From positions 246,364 to 310,363 of the forward strand of contig JARBJD010000060.1 in NCBI GenBank assembly GCA_033064195.1: a stretch of 64,000 bases of DNA. The letters run 5' to 3'. Position numbers and translations under genes: made by a program. How positions within the stretch are numbered: the first letter of the stretch is position 1; every line of letters begins with the position of its first letter. The stretch is from Blattamonas nauphoetae (Eukaryota; Preaxostyla; Oxymonadida). Shown here one piece after another: positions 44,222 through 53,186 of the stretch. The notes beneath the pieces were generated by a model. The model was given only the letters and a program-made list of their open reading frames with translations, did not search any database and was not told the origin of the DNA.

Positions 44222-46167
44222 TGGGAACGAAAGACAACACTCAGTTGATTGCACCGACTGTGGGCAATCGACTGGGAGGAAGGACCAGATATTTCAGCGC
44301 CGCTTGGCAAGAGTTTGGCCTAGCGGAGGTCATAGCGAAGGGAATCAAAGTCGAGTGGGGAGAGGATGGCCCTCCGACCGCAGGGGGGTCACCATTCGAA
44401 TTACGCCTGAATGCCAAGGAGATGAAAGGATTAGCGGAGGTCATTCAAGACGAACTCAGAGAGGGAGTGATCAGGGAAACGACAAATGGCGAAGTGAGAA
44501 CATGGAACCCAACCTTCGTGGTTGCGAAGTCGGACGGTGGGTGGAGAAGGATCCTGGACTGCCGCACGCTGAATCAGAATGTCGTTCCACGACATTTCAA
44601 AATGGAATCGTTTTCGACCGTTGCGCAGTCAATCACACAAGGATGTTGGATATGCTCACTCGACCTCAAACATGCATATCTTCATGTCGCAATCCACAAG
44701 CGCGACCAACCACATTTCGGTTTCCTTCACAACGGACGCGCTTATATCCAACAAACTTTATGTTTCGGACTTACGTCCGCGCCACGACAGTTTACAAAGC
44801 TTCTTCGGCCGGTAATCGCACAGTTCAGGCGTGCGTTCCCAATCGTCGCCAATTTGGACGATTTCCTGGTAATCGGCAAATCGAAGGGAGAATCGGAATC
44901 GAATGCTCTTCTCCTCAGAGGAAAATTAGAACTCCTAGGGTTCACAATCAACTGCAAGAAGTCACAACTGGAGGGACAGCAGCGGATTCACTTCCTCGGG
45001 CTGGAGTGGGATTCAATGAACATGACGGTCAAGGTGGGAAAGGAGAAGAGGGGGAGGACGCGAGAACTCGTGAGAGAGAGGCTCAGGCAACACGAGCAGG
45101 GTGGAGAGACGCGTGTGCAAACTGTCGCTTCACTTGTCGGCAAACTACAGGCAATGGCTTTCGCCGACAGTCTCTGCCACTTCCAGTCACGACATCTGGT
45201 CGGCTGGAAGGAGAAGGTGGTTCAGTCGCATGGATGGGGTGGAAGAGGACAGCTTGGGGAAGTAGAAGTGGAAGAGTTAGAGTGGTGGAGGCACCGATTG
45301 ATGACGCCGATGTGTCGCTCCATTCGCTTGTTCAATCAGTCGGTAACTCTCAACACCGACGCAAGCGAGTGGGGGATCGGGGTGGTTTGGTCGAGGAAAG
45401 GGAAGGTGGAGAGTTGGCAGGAACGGTTCAACTCGGAGGAGAGACTGTGGTCGAGCAACAGGCGCGAAGCGGAAGCTGTGGTGAGGGGTTTCGAAGAGGG
45501 GATGCGAAGGGACCTGATCAAGAAGGGAGAGGATGTCCTGGTCATGTCGGACAATTCTGTGTGCGTGGCGAATATCAACAGACGATCGTCCGCCCTTTCA
45601 CTTCTTCCACAATTCAAACGTCTATTCCTCAAAGCAGACCAGAACTTATCAAGACTTTGGGCGGAGCATGTGGCGGGCGTCGACAACGCAGTTGCGGATC
45701 GGTTGTCCAGGATAAGGGACACCACAGATTACAGTCTGAAACCTCAGAGCTTCAGACAAATCTTAGAGTACTTCCAATGCAGGCCGACTGTCGACGCATT
45801 TGCATCGCGGCACAATCGACAAGTTCCTCGATATTGGTCCCTGATAGGCGAAGAGGAGGCAGCCGGAACGAATGCACTCCTCCAGGATTGGGGAAGAGAA
45901 CAGTGCGTTTTTGCCTTTCCCCCGATCCCGCTGATTCAGCGGGTACTGGTCAAGTGGATGGAGGAGCCGACGACATTGATTTTAGTAGCTCCGGATTGGC
46001 GGTCGATACCAGGAAGAGACATTTTAGAACAGAGAGCGAGTCGTATGCTGTTGCTGGGGAGAACGGAGGAGGTGGTAGTGAAGGGACCGGGTTTTGTAGC
46101 GACGGGGAGCGGACTGCCACCAGGTCTCCTCCAAGCATTCTTGCTGGGGAGATCTGGGAGGGATTAG
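44221..46167 (+). CDS. DIRS ORF2, reverse transcriptase / RNase H
   Basis: A 648-residue product whose ATG overlaps the gag stop (TAATG), suggesting termination-reinitiation. The reverse transcriptase fold includes motif A LDLKHAYLHV (about 44680), the FGLTSAPRQF block (about 44766) and the catalytic LDD (44854-44862). The residue before it is Asn here, where Tyr is usual; the right-arm copy has Tyr. RNase H follows with NTDASEWG, SNRREAEAV, SDNS and GVDNAVADRLSR, supplying the acidic active-site residues. The C-terminal segment, VDAFASR...FAFPPIPLI, is the conserved domain that follows RNase H in DIRS-type proteins. Copies RNA into cDNA for transposition. Confidence 0.9.
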   Translation: MGTKDNTQLIAPTVGNRLGGRTRYFSAAWQEFGLAEVIAKGIKVEWGEDGPPTAGGSPFELRLNAKEMKGLAEVIQDELREGVIRETTNGEVRTWNPTFVVAKSDGGWRRILDCRTLNQNVVPRHFKMESFSTVAQSITQGCWICSLDLKHAYLHVAIHKRDQPHFGFLHNGRAYIQQTLCFGLTSAPRQFTKLLRPVIAQFRRAFPIVANLDDFLVIGKSKGESESNALLLRGKLELLGFTINCKKSQLEGQQRIHFLGLEWDSMNMTVKVGKEKRGRTRELVRERLRQHEQGGETRVQTVASLVGKLQAMAFADSLCHFQSRHLVGWKEKVVQSHGWGGRGQLGEVEVEELEWWRHRLMTPMCRSIRLFNQSVTLNTDASEWGIGVVWSRKGKVESWQERFNSEERLWSSNRREAEAVVRGFEEGMRRDLIKKGEDVLVMSDNSVCVANINRRSSALSLLPQFKRLFLKADQNLSRLWAEHVAGVDNAVADRLSRIRDTTDYSLKPQSFRQILEYFQCRPTVDAFASRHNRQVPRYWSLIGEEEAAGTNALLQDWGREQCVFAFPPIPLIQRVLVKWMEEPTTLILVAPDWRSIPGRDILEQRASRMLLLGRTEEVVVKGPGFVATGSGLPPGLLQAFLLGRSGRD

Positions 46168-46181
46168 TCGATGAACTGGAA

Positions 46182-47267
46182 ATGGAGGTTGACACTATGG
46201 TTTGGATGTTGGCAGGATTGAGCAAGGAAACTGTAAGACAATATGCGGGCGCTATTCGTCGTTGGATCGAGGAGGAGGACGCAGCTGGCAGGAACTGGAA
46301 AGATATTGATGGGATTAGAGTTGCAAACTTTCTGGCGAGATGGATGAGGAGAAGCGGATCGAGGGGAACAACGGAAGCTGCGAGAAGTGCATTATCCTTC
46401 CTCTCACAACTGTTTGGGAAGGGCCAAGTGGGCGTGTCACTCCCGGTGACAGCGACTATGAGAGGGATCCGCACTGTCCATCCGACGAAGGCTAAGTATG
46501 AGGACACATGGGACGCGAAGATTCTGGAGGATGAGATCCTCAAACGATGGGTAATTCGTGGACAGGTCGAAGAAGAGATGGTTCAGACAATAATCGCGGC
46601 ATTACTGATGATGCAACACGCGGTGCGCTTTACAGAGATGGCAAGAATACGAAGAGATTCCGTTCAGATGAGCAAAAGTAAGTACGAGACGAGTTTCATG
46701 ACGAGGTTGAAGACAGGTGAAGGATGGGAGAGGGTGACAGTGAATGAGAGGGATTTGAACGAGGGCCTGCGAATCTGCGACTGGATTACAGAATTGGATA
46801 AACGAAGAGGCAGGAGTTGGACAGGACAACTCTTGGGAGAGAGGGCACGGGAAAGGGATGCAGGGGACATTGCCGCCGGGATAAAATCGCTCATGAAGTC
46901 GGTTGGACTGGACACCGATAAATATGGAGCGTATTCGCTCAAGCACGCTGGACGATCTAGGAACAAGCGGAATGGAATGTCGGACTTAGACAATGCGAAG
47001 CAGGCAAGACTTTCAACGTCTTCGACAGTCTTGAGGAAGTTCTACATCAAGCCAATATCGTCTCCAAACAGCCTCAAACTTTCTTCATCTCTGAATGAAG
47101 AAGCCATAGGTCGTAAATCACTGAAGAGTGATTCCGACCATGGTTCTGAAAGAAGAGATGAAGAAAGTTTACTTCCACCACCCACCCCGGCAACTCGTAG
47201 GTCAGAGAGATTGAAAAAAGTTACAGAAGACTTCATCTCTTCTTTCAGAGACCTCCAAACGGCGTAA
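46182..47267 (+). CDS. DIRS ORF3, tyrosine recombinase
   Basis: Integrates circular DIRS cDNA through a covalent 3'-phosphotyrosine intermediate. From the first ATG in frame (46182) the product is 361 residues. An N-terminal SAM-like helical domain (KETVRQYAGAIRRWI) is followed by a catalytic domain with the first Arg in HAVRFTEMARIR (about 46618), the His-x-x-Arg box in KHAGRS (about 46942) and the nucleophile Tyr in RKFYIKP (about 47042). The tail overlaps the internal complementary region and stops at the right ITR. The frame is open far upstream (from 43995) through the RT gene, so the real N-terminus may overlap ORF2 or need a frameshift. No methyltransferase ORF is recognised. Confidence 0.85.
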   Translation: MEVDTMVWMLAGLSKETVRQYAGAIRRWIEEEDAAGRNWKDIDGIRVANFLARWMRRSGSRGTTEAARSALSFLSQLFGKGQVGVSLPVTATMRGIRTVHPTKAKYEDTWDAKILEDEILKRWVIRGQVEEEMVQTIIAALLMMQHAVRFTEMARIRRDSVQMSKSKYETSFMTRLKTGEGWERVTVNERDLNEGLRICDWITELDKRRGRSWTGQLLGERARERDAGDIAAGIKSLMKSVGLDTDKYGAYSLKHAGRSRNKRNGMSDLDNAKQARLSTSSTVLRKFYIKPISSPNSLKLSSSLNEEAIGRKSLKSDSDHGSERRDEESLLPPPTPATRRSERLKKVTEDFISSFRDLQTA

Positions 47268-47352
47268 CAAAGGGATGATCACTCCAAGTGGTCCAAGTGA
47301 AGTGAAGTAGGACATAATCTCATTACTTTTTGACTTATTTATTCAACATTTT
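47267..47352 (-). repeat. DIRS right inverted terminal repeat
   Basis: Reverse complement of the left ITR at 42543-42626. It starts at the recombinase stop codon and ends at TTATTCAACATTTT, immediately before the TA-flanked repeat at 47354. Confidence 0.85.
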
Positions 47353-47353
47353 A

Positions 47354-47402
47354 GGCATGGGCACCAGTCACCTGACTCAACTTTTAAGGACTGACTCGAT
47401 TT
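47354..47402 (+). repeat. Terminal inverted repeat, left copy
   Basis: Preceded by TA and abutting the DIRS right end. Inverted partner at 50912-50961; mirror copy in the right arm at about 54592-54640. Confidence 0.6.
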
Positions 47403-47800
47403 GGCCCATGATTGAGTGAATAAAGGTGTGGATTTGTGACAAGATCGGTTCAGTAGATGTTTGAGCACATAATGTACTCTTTTCATACTTTTTGAAAGGA
47501 AATCCGACAAATCGTTGAGTGAGGAATTGAAATGATCAAAATTATGCCTCATGGGCGAGTCACAACGATCGAGTCTCCAGACAACAACCCTGACATATTC
47601 ATGGAAAATATGCAAATGAAAACAGGAGATCGAGTGAAATTTTGAGAGAAAACTTCCTTGACTGATGAATGAGAAAGGAAAGTGAATCTTGGTGGTTATT
47701 GTGAATGTGACGAAAATACAGAAATCTACAGTCTGTTCTCCGCCTTCCTTCGTTTGTCCTTCTCCTTCCTTCGCTCTCTCCTCTCCTCTCCTTCTTCTCA
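47403..47800. other. Region without a resolved gene
   Basis: About 400 bp between the left terminal repeat and the plus-strand unknown gene. A minus-strand ORF over 47343-47813 has a protein-like 3' half (SSLNDLSDFLSKSMKRVHYV) that runs into the terminal repeat and could be an exon. Its 5' half looks like a shadow. I cannot resolve it. Confidence 0.3.
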
Positions 47801-48805
47801 GTGAATGTCTCATTCGACGTCTTTCTGAGTCCTACGCATCTCCACTTCGTCTCGAAGGACGACGAGGACGAAGAAGAGAATCGCCCGTCTCTGCTCTTTT
47901 CTCCTCGCTCTTCTTCGTCTCAATCATTCGGAGACACGCTCACCTCGTCCCATCGCTCCCCTCCTCTCCCTCGTTCGGAAACTCACATTCGAGTCGGTCG
48001 CAGGAGTCGACTCGCTCACGACGATTCCGACGACGAACAGGATGACTGAAAGACAGTTCAAAGTACCGATGCCACGAAGAAGGAAGAGGCCAGACAAAGG
48101 CCGATGCTGGGCTGGCTGAAACACACGAAGACAGTGGATAGCAGTCTGATTGGGCCTGACTCGTTCCGAGCGGTGATGATGCAGTGGCTGAGGAACGCGA
48201 GGGACGAGAAAGAAGTAGCGGTTGTGTGGGAGTCGACGAGGAGAGTGAGAGTGTTTGTGTTCACTCGTTCTTGTATTGTTCTTCTCTTCGATGATTCTGT
48301 TCTGTCTTGTGTCTCAGCCATGTACGCCGGTTCCGTTCCGAATTGTGGGATGGTCGCTTCTTCCTCGCTCCGCCTTCCCATCCTCTCCTTCGCTACCCCC
48401 CAACACTCCCCGCCTCCTTTCGACCTTCCTCCCGACCAGCCGACACAGCCCTCCCTCACCCAGCACGCCACACAACAGTATCCTTCCCAATCCGAGTCGC
48501 AGCTGCTGTTTGTGTTCAACCTGTATCGAGCGAGGGAGTTCGCTCGCGACGAAGACAGAATGGGAGTTCTCAGCCACTCGACACTCCACCCGAAGGAGAG
48601 CGAGGAGACACGCCGAGCGAGAGGGAATGCGAAGGTGACAGCGGACGAAGCGTTCGTGCTTCTGCAGAATCTGATCGGAATAGGGCATGATGTTTGCTTG
48701 TCTGCTTCTCATCTTTTCTCAGCAACTTCAACTGGACAGACTGATCTCTCGTTGGCCCAGCGTCTGAAATTAATACACACTCCAGATTGGAGTGTTCATC
48801 GGTGA
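47801..48805 (+). CDS. Unrecognised protein with Ser/Pro-rich linkers (start and splicing uncertain)
   Basis: I do not recognise this gene. Two stretches in the same frame, 47801-48049 (acidic and Ser-rich, with THLHFVSKDDEDEEE) and 48050-48805, are separated by a TGA at 48047. A GT-AG intron from about 48000 (GTCGCAGG...) to AAAGACAG (48056) would remove it and keep frame. The downstream part contains WLKHTKTVDSSLIGPDSF and later LLFVFNLYRAREFARDED and AFVLLQNLIGIGHDV, which look like folded segments around a Pro-rich linker. A second possible intron starts GTGAGA near 48245. The frame begins at GTG just after a CTTCTCAG, so an upstream exon is likely. A mirror copy is at 53187-54189. Confidence 0.4.
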
Positions 48806-48855
48806 CCGAGTGTTGTTGAATGAGAGCCGTCCACGTTATTTCAGGTTCTTCGGTG

Positions 48856-49732
48856 TTAGTTGAGAGCATATCGCATTTGATAGTCTGTTATTCGCATAGG
48901 ACATCGTGGGAAAGCAACGACCTCACCTAAAATCGGAGCATTCGTGATTGTAGCGAAGATATCGTTGAACACGTTCACCATCGTCGAAGAGGTGAGAATT
49001 GTGGAGTGTGCCTTGAGCGATGTGATCGAAGAGGGTTGGAGAACAGGTGGGCTTGGCGAATAAGGCAGAGGGACTGCGTGGTCGATATTAGCGAAGATGG
49101 AAAGTGAGATTTCCACAGAGGACGAACATGGACCAAATATTGGAGACAGACCAACAAACACGTTCTGTGGGACACACTTGGCCATGGTCAGGTGGGTGTC
49201 TGCGTGGACAAGTCCATCACTTCCAGGATCGGGGCGAGCGTTGATGATGATGTCGATTAGTGTCATCCTGCCCCTATCAGCGACGAATTGGGTGAATTCC
49301 CTTCCAAAGTCCAGGATAGAACTCTGAATCTTGATGCGTGATGATTCTAGAAGCGTAGCAATCGAGAAATCTGCATTGGCGAGGATCTCAACGTTGCTGA
49401 GTGATAGTAACGAAGTAACGACTTCAAGCAATGTTTCCGCCTCTTCAATCTGGCCTGAAATTTGAGTATCAGAGATTCCTTTGAGAGAGATCTTTATTTC
49501 TGAAGAGACGATTGTTTGAGGGATGAAGGTCCGAAGGAAGCTTGTGAATGGGTGAAACCGAAGGAAGCTTAAGAATGAGGGATAAAACGAGAATTGCTTG
49601 CAACGGGACGAATATTACAACGTCAATCACCACAGCATCACTTTGGACGATCGTGGGTTGTTGCGTCGAAAGGATCGTATTGAAGATGGCGAGAGTAACA
49701 GAAACGACAGCCAAAGGATCAGGCTCATCGAA
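48856..49732 (-). CDS. Fragment of a multi-exon protein with beta-helix-like sequence
   Basis: I do not recognise this gene. A 3' exon (49499-48856) can be joined to an upstream exon (from about 49732 to 49559) across a 59-nt GT-AG intron (49558-49500) in phase. The sequence alternates short hydrophobic and small polar residues (LSNVEILANADFSIATLL, SSRIKIQSSILDF), the texture of parallel beta-helix or surface-adhesin repeats. No ATG precedes the upstream exon, so more 5' exons must exist, perhaps in 49733-50760, where further protein-like pieces occur (INVSHSILTVIELNESRQ). A surface or secreted role is only a guess. The mirror copy (52260-53134) carries the same downstream frame. Confidence 0.4.
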
Positions 49733-50910
49733 TGGTCATCTCATTCGAGTCCTCATTTCGGTCAATTCACATCACTGGAGCCAAACTGGGCAGGAATGTT
49801 GTCGGCCAATCTGCGACAGAAGTGGGACGAACACGGATTTAACAGGTTCAACGTGGAGCTGATGGTTTTGAAGCAAACAAACAAGATGCAATTCGGGCTG
49901 TTCTTGCTCATCCACAGGAGGAGATGCGCGTCAACTCGAAGACGAGATTCCCATCAACAACGCGGTGTGGATCACGGTGATCCATGAATCGGCTGAAAAG
50001 AAGGAAACACACAATCATGTGCGACGGAACAAATAAATGAGAAAATAATAACAAGGAAGAAGAAAAGAACTTCGAAGTTAATAATTTGCTCCAGCGACGA
50101 ACACACCTGTCTGCACATGAAATGAAGAGTGATGGTTTGCACAATAAGAATACACTTCGATGGAACAAATGGGGATGAACCGTCTACAAGTAATCATGAC
50201 ATTTTTCCCACCTGATCGTTCAGTGTTGATGAGGGACACGTTGCGAGGGAAGAGGATGTTATTTTCAGAGGGGTAATGTTTGGGAAAAGAGGCTGTATTC
50301 TTCCATCGCCGCTTCTTCCTCATCATACAATGATAGAAATGGTGAGTGCCTGGCGAAGCTTGTGAGACTACGTGAAGAGAGAAAGATGAGAGACGAAGTC
50401 GAGAAAAGGATGAACAAAAGCTGCAATTAAGTGGTACATTAGGGGAGAAACCGCGAAGATCAAACTGAATGGGTCATTGAAGAAAAGAAAGATGCAAAAG
50501 ATGGGGCATCGAAGGGGAACCACAAAAGCAAAGTTTTTCACAGTATACCATTTCTTGTTGAGAAATGAGGAACGATGTTGACATGAGTCAAGATTTTGTC
50601 GAGATTCATTGAGTTCAATCACTGTCAATATTGAGTGAGATACGTTGATCGAGCAGAGAATATTGTCAATATTCTCATTAAAATACTTTTTGTTGAGCAA
50701 CCTTGAGATTGTTGAGGACACAATACAATAGTTACGAGTGAGACGGTGCTCTGTTATTGGTCAAGAAGAGAGACTGGAGATGTTCTGAGAATCAAACATG
50801 ACTAATGCAGATCAAGAGCATACAGAAGTATCAAATGATAGTGTTACCCTTATTTCATACGGATCATCAGTTTGGGTGTGCGATTCCTGATGGTCAAAAT
50901 CGGTGTCCTT
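49733..50910 (-). other. Unresolved region, probable 5' exons of the beta-helix-like gene
   Basis: About 1.2 kb of minus-strand pieces in different frames, including 50721-50368 and 50326-50078. There are several possible GT-AG intervals, for example a pyrimidine-rich tract ending TTCTTTTCAG at about 49996. No single model keeps frame throughout, and the mirror copy differs by small indels here, so sequence errors cannot be excluded. Confidence 0.3.
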
Positions 50911-51040
50911 TCAAATCGAGTCAGTCAGAAAACTTTGAGTCAGGTGACTGATGCCCATGCCTACGATCTCCTTTTCAACTGATACTCAGCGCGTGCATTG
51001 ATCAGGTTTGGAATTATTTTACGTTTTTCGCCATTTGACA
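50911..51040. other. Palindrome spacer
   Basis: About 130 bp at the centre have no mirror partner. They include a copy of the TA-flanked terminal repeat (50912-50961), then about 75 bp with no match I can see elsewhere in the window. Confidence 0.8.
50912..50961 (-). repeat. Terminal inverted repeat, right copy (inside palindrome spacer)
   Basis: Matches 47354-47402 inverted, followed by TA at 50962-50963. It is not mirrored at the corresponding right-arm position. Confidence 0.6.
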
Positions 51041-52259
51041 AAGGGACACCGATTTTGACCATCAGGAATCGCACACCCAAACTGATGATCCGTATAGAAA
51101 ATAAGGGTAACACTATCATTTGATACTCTGTATGCTCTCTTGATCTGCATTAGTCATGTTTGATTCTCAGAACATCTCCAGTCTCTTCTTGACCAGCCCA
51201 ACAGAGCACCGTCTCACTCGTAACTATTGACAGTATTGTGTCCTCAACAACTTCAAGGTTGCTCAACAAAGTATTTTAATGAGAATATTGACAATATTCT
51301 CTGCCCAGTCAACGTATCTCACCCAATACTGACAGTGATTGAACTCAACCAAAGATCTCGACAAAATCTTGACTCATGTCAACATCGTTCCTCATTTCCT
51401 CAACAAGAAATGGTATACCGTGAAAAACTTTTGCTTTTGTGGTTCCCCTCTCGACGCCCCATCTTTTGCATCTTTCTTTCTCTCAATGACCCATTCAGTT
51501 TGATCTTCGCGGTTTCTCCCCTAACGTACCACTCTAATTGCAGCTTTGTTCATCCTTTTCTCGACTTCTTCGTCTCTCATCTTTCTCTCTTCACGTAGTC
51601 TCACAAGCTTCGCCAGGCACTCACCATTTCTATCATTGTATGATGAGGAAGAGAAACTGTGCCGGCGATGGAAGAATACAGCCCACTCTTTCTCCCAAAA
51701 CATTACCCCCACTCCGGAAAAATAACATCCTCTTCCCCCGCAACGCGTCCCCTCATCAACACTGAACGATCAGGTGGGAAAAATGTCATGATTACTTCGT
51801 AGACGGTTCATCCCCATTTGTTCCATCGAAAGTGTATTCTTACTGTGCAAACCATCACTCTTCATTTCATGCAGACAGGTGTGTTCGTCGCTGGAGCAAA
51901 TTATTAACTTCGGAAGTTCTTTTCTTCTTCCTTGTTATTATTTTCTCATTTATTTGTTCCGTCGCACATGATTGTGTGTTTCCTTCTTTTCAGCCGATTC
52001 ATGGATCACCGTGATCCACACCGCGTTGTTGATGGGAATCTCGTCTTCGAGTTGACGCGCATCTCCTCCCGTGGATGAGCAAGAACAGCCCGAATTGCAT
52101 CTTGTTTGTTTGCTTCAAAACCATCAGCCCACGCTGAACCTGTTAAATCCGTGTTCGTCCCACTCCCCCGTCGCAGATTGGCCGACAACATTCCTGCCCA
52201 GTTTTGGCCCGAATGTGATGTGAATTGACCGAAATGAGGACTCGAATGAGATGACCATT
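51041..52259 (+). other. Mirror copy of the unresolved region
   Basis: Reverse-complement counterpart of 49733-50910. It is about 40 bp longer, with insertions clustered at 51.6-51.75 kb. No gene model is possible. Confidence 0.4.
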
Positions 52260-53134
52260 CGATGAGCCTGATCCTTTGGCTGTCGTTTCTGTTACTCTCG
52301 CCATCTTCAATACGATCCTTTCGACGCAACAACCCACGATCGTCCAAAAGTGATGCTGTGGTGATTGACGTTGTAATATTCGTCCCGTTGCAAGCAATTC
52401 TCGTTTTATCCCTCATTCTTAAGCTTCCTTCGGTTTCACCCATTCACAAGCTTCCTTCGGACCTTCATCCCTCAAACAATCGTCTCTTCAGAAATAAAGA
52501 TCTCTCTCCAAGGAATCTCTGATACTCAAATTTCAGGCCAGATTGAAGAGGCGGAAACATTGCTTGAAGTCGTTACTTCGTTACTATCACTCAGCAACGT
52601 TGAGATCCTCGCCAATGCAGATTTCTCGATTGCTACGCTTCTAGAATCATCACGCATCAAGATTCAGAGTTCTATCCTGGACTTTGGAAGGAATTCACCC
52701 AATTCGTCGCTGATAGGGGCAGGATGACACTAATCGACATCATCATCAACGCTCGCCCCGATCCTGGAAGTGATGGACTTGTCCACGCAGACACCCACCT
52801 GACCATGGCCAAGTGTGTCCCACAGAACGTGTTTGTTGGTCTGTCTCCAATATTTGGTCCATGTTCGTCCTCTGTGGAAATCTCACTTTCCATCTTCGCT
52901 AATATCGACCACGCAGTCCCTCTGCCTTATTCGCCAAGCCCACCTGTTCTCCAACCCTCTTCGATCACATCGCTCAAGGCACACTCCACAATTCTCACCT
53001 CTTCGACGATGGTGAACGTGTTCAACGATATCTTCGCTACAATCACGAATGCTCCGATTTTAGGTGAGGTCGTTGCTTTCCCACGATGTCCTATGCGAAT
53101 AACAGACTATCAAATGCGATATGCTCTCAACTAA
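52260..53134 (+). pseudogene. Mirror copy of the beta-helix-like gene fragment
   Basis: Counterpart of 48856-49732. The 3' part from 52724 (MTLIDIIINARPDP) to the stop at 53134 is intact and identical in translation. Upstream, a one-base loss near 52690 (GGAATTCACCC versus GGGAATTC in the other arm) breaks the frame. Confidence 0.6.
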
Positions 53135-53186
53135 CACCGAAGAACCTGAAATAACGTGGACGGCTCTCATTCAACAACACTCGGTC

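Larger units (their letters stand above)
42469..47352 (+). mobile_element. DIRS-like tyrosine-recombinase retrotransposon
   Basis: A 4.9-kb element with gag, RT/RNase H and tyrosine recombinase ORFs in that order. It has inverted terminal repeats (about 42543-42626 versus 47267-47352) and an internal complementary region. The segment 47075-47135, inside the recombinase ORF, is the reverse complement of the outermost left sequence, 42469-42530. DIRS elements use this arrangement to circularise cDNA and then integrate by recombinase without target-site duplication, and none is visible here. A MITE is nested near the left end. A second copy sits in the right arm. Exact ends are inferred from where the repeats stop. 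Confidence 0.85.
37869..50910. repeat. Left arm of giant inverted duplication (palindrome)
   Basis: Everything from about 37.9 kb to 50.91 kb recurs as reverse complement at 51.04-64.0 kb. Paired positions sum to roughly 101,870-101,990 all along; the drift reflects net small deletions or insertions. Anchor pairs are 50891/51061, 49431/52560, 47352/54642, 42468/59460 and about 37870/64000. This arm carries the intact hexokinase and GSAP-like frames. The arm is cut by the window edge, so its full length is unknown. Confidence 0.95.
47354..50961. mobile_element. Candidate TA-flanked terminal-inverted-repeat unit (3.6 kb)
   Basis: The left end, TA|GGCATGGGCACCAGTCACC (47354-47402), and the right end, 50912-50961 followed by TA, are inverted copies over about 50 bp with a few mismatches. 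Between them lie two unrecognised genes on opposite strands and no transposase I can identify. TA-flanked inverted repeats suggest a cut-and-paste element or a non-autonomous derivative carrying cargo. They could instead be two copies of an unrelated short repeat. Confidence 0.35.

Noticed and set aside
43995..47267. Single 1,090-codon ORF through gag 3' end, RT and recombinase
   Set aside because: Only its C-terminal third encodes a recognisable protein (recombinase). Upstream it is the shadow frame of the RT/RNase H ORF.
42469..47352. LTR retrotransposon
   Set aside because: The repeats are inverted, there is no aspartic protease or DDE integrase, and a tyrosine recombinase is present.
47801..48100. 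Alternative genetic code with TGA as sense
   Set aside because: TGA ends other genes in the window (Furry, exportin-T), and a short GT-AG intron explains this one.
50911..51040. CRISPR array or tRNA gene at the palindrome centre
   Set aside because: No regular direct repeats with spacers and no cloverleaf. The structure is a single inverted duplication with one terminal-repeat copy.
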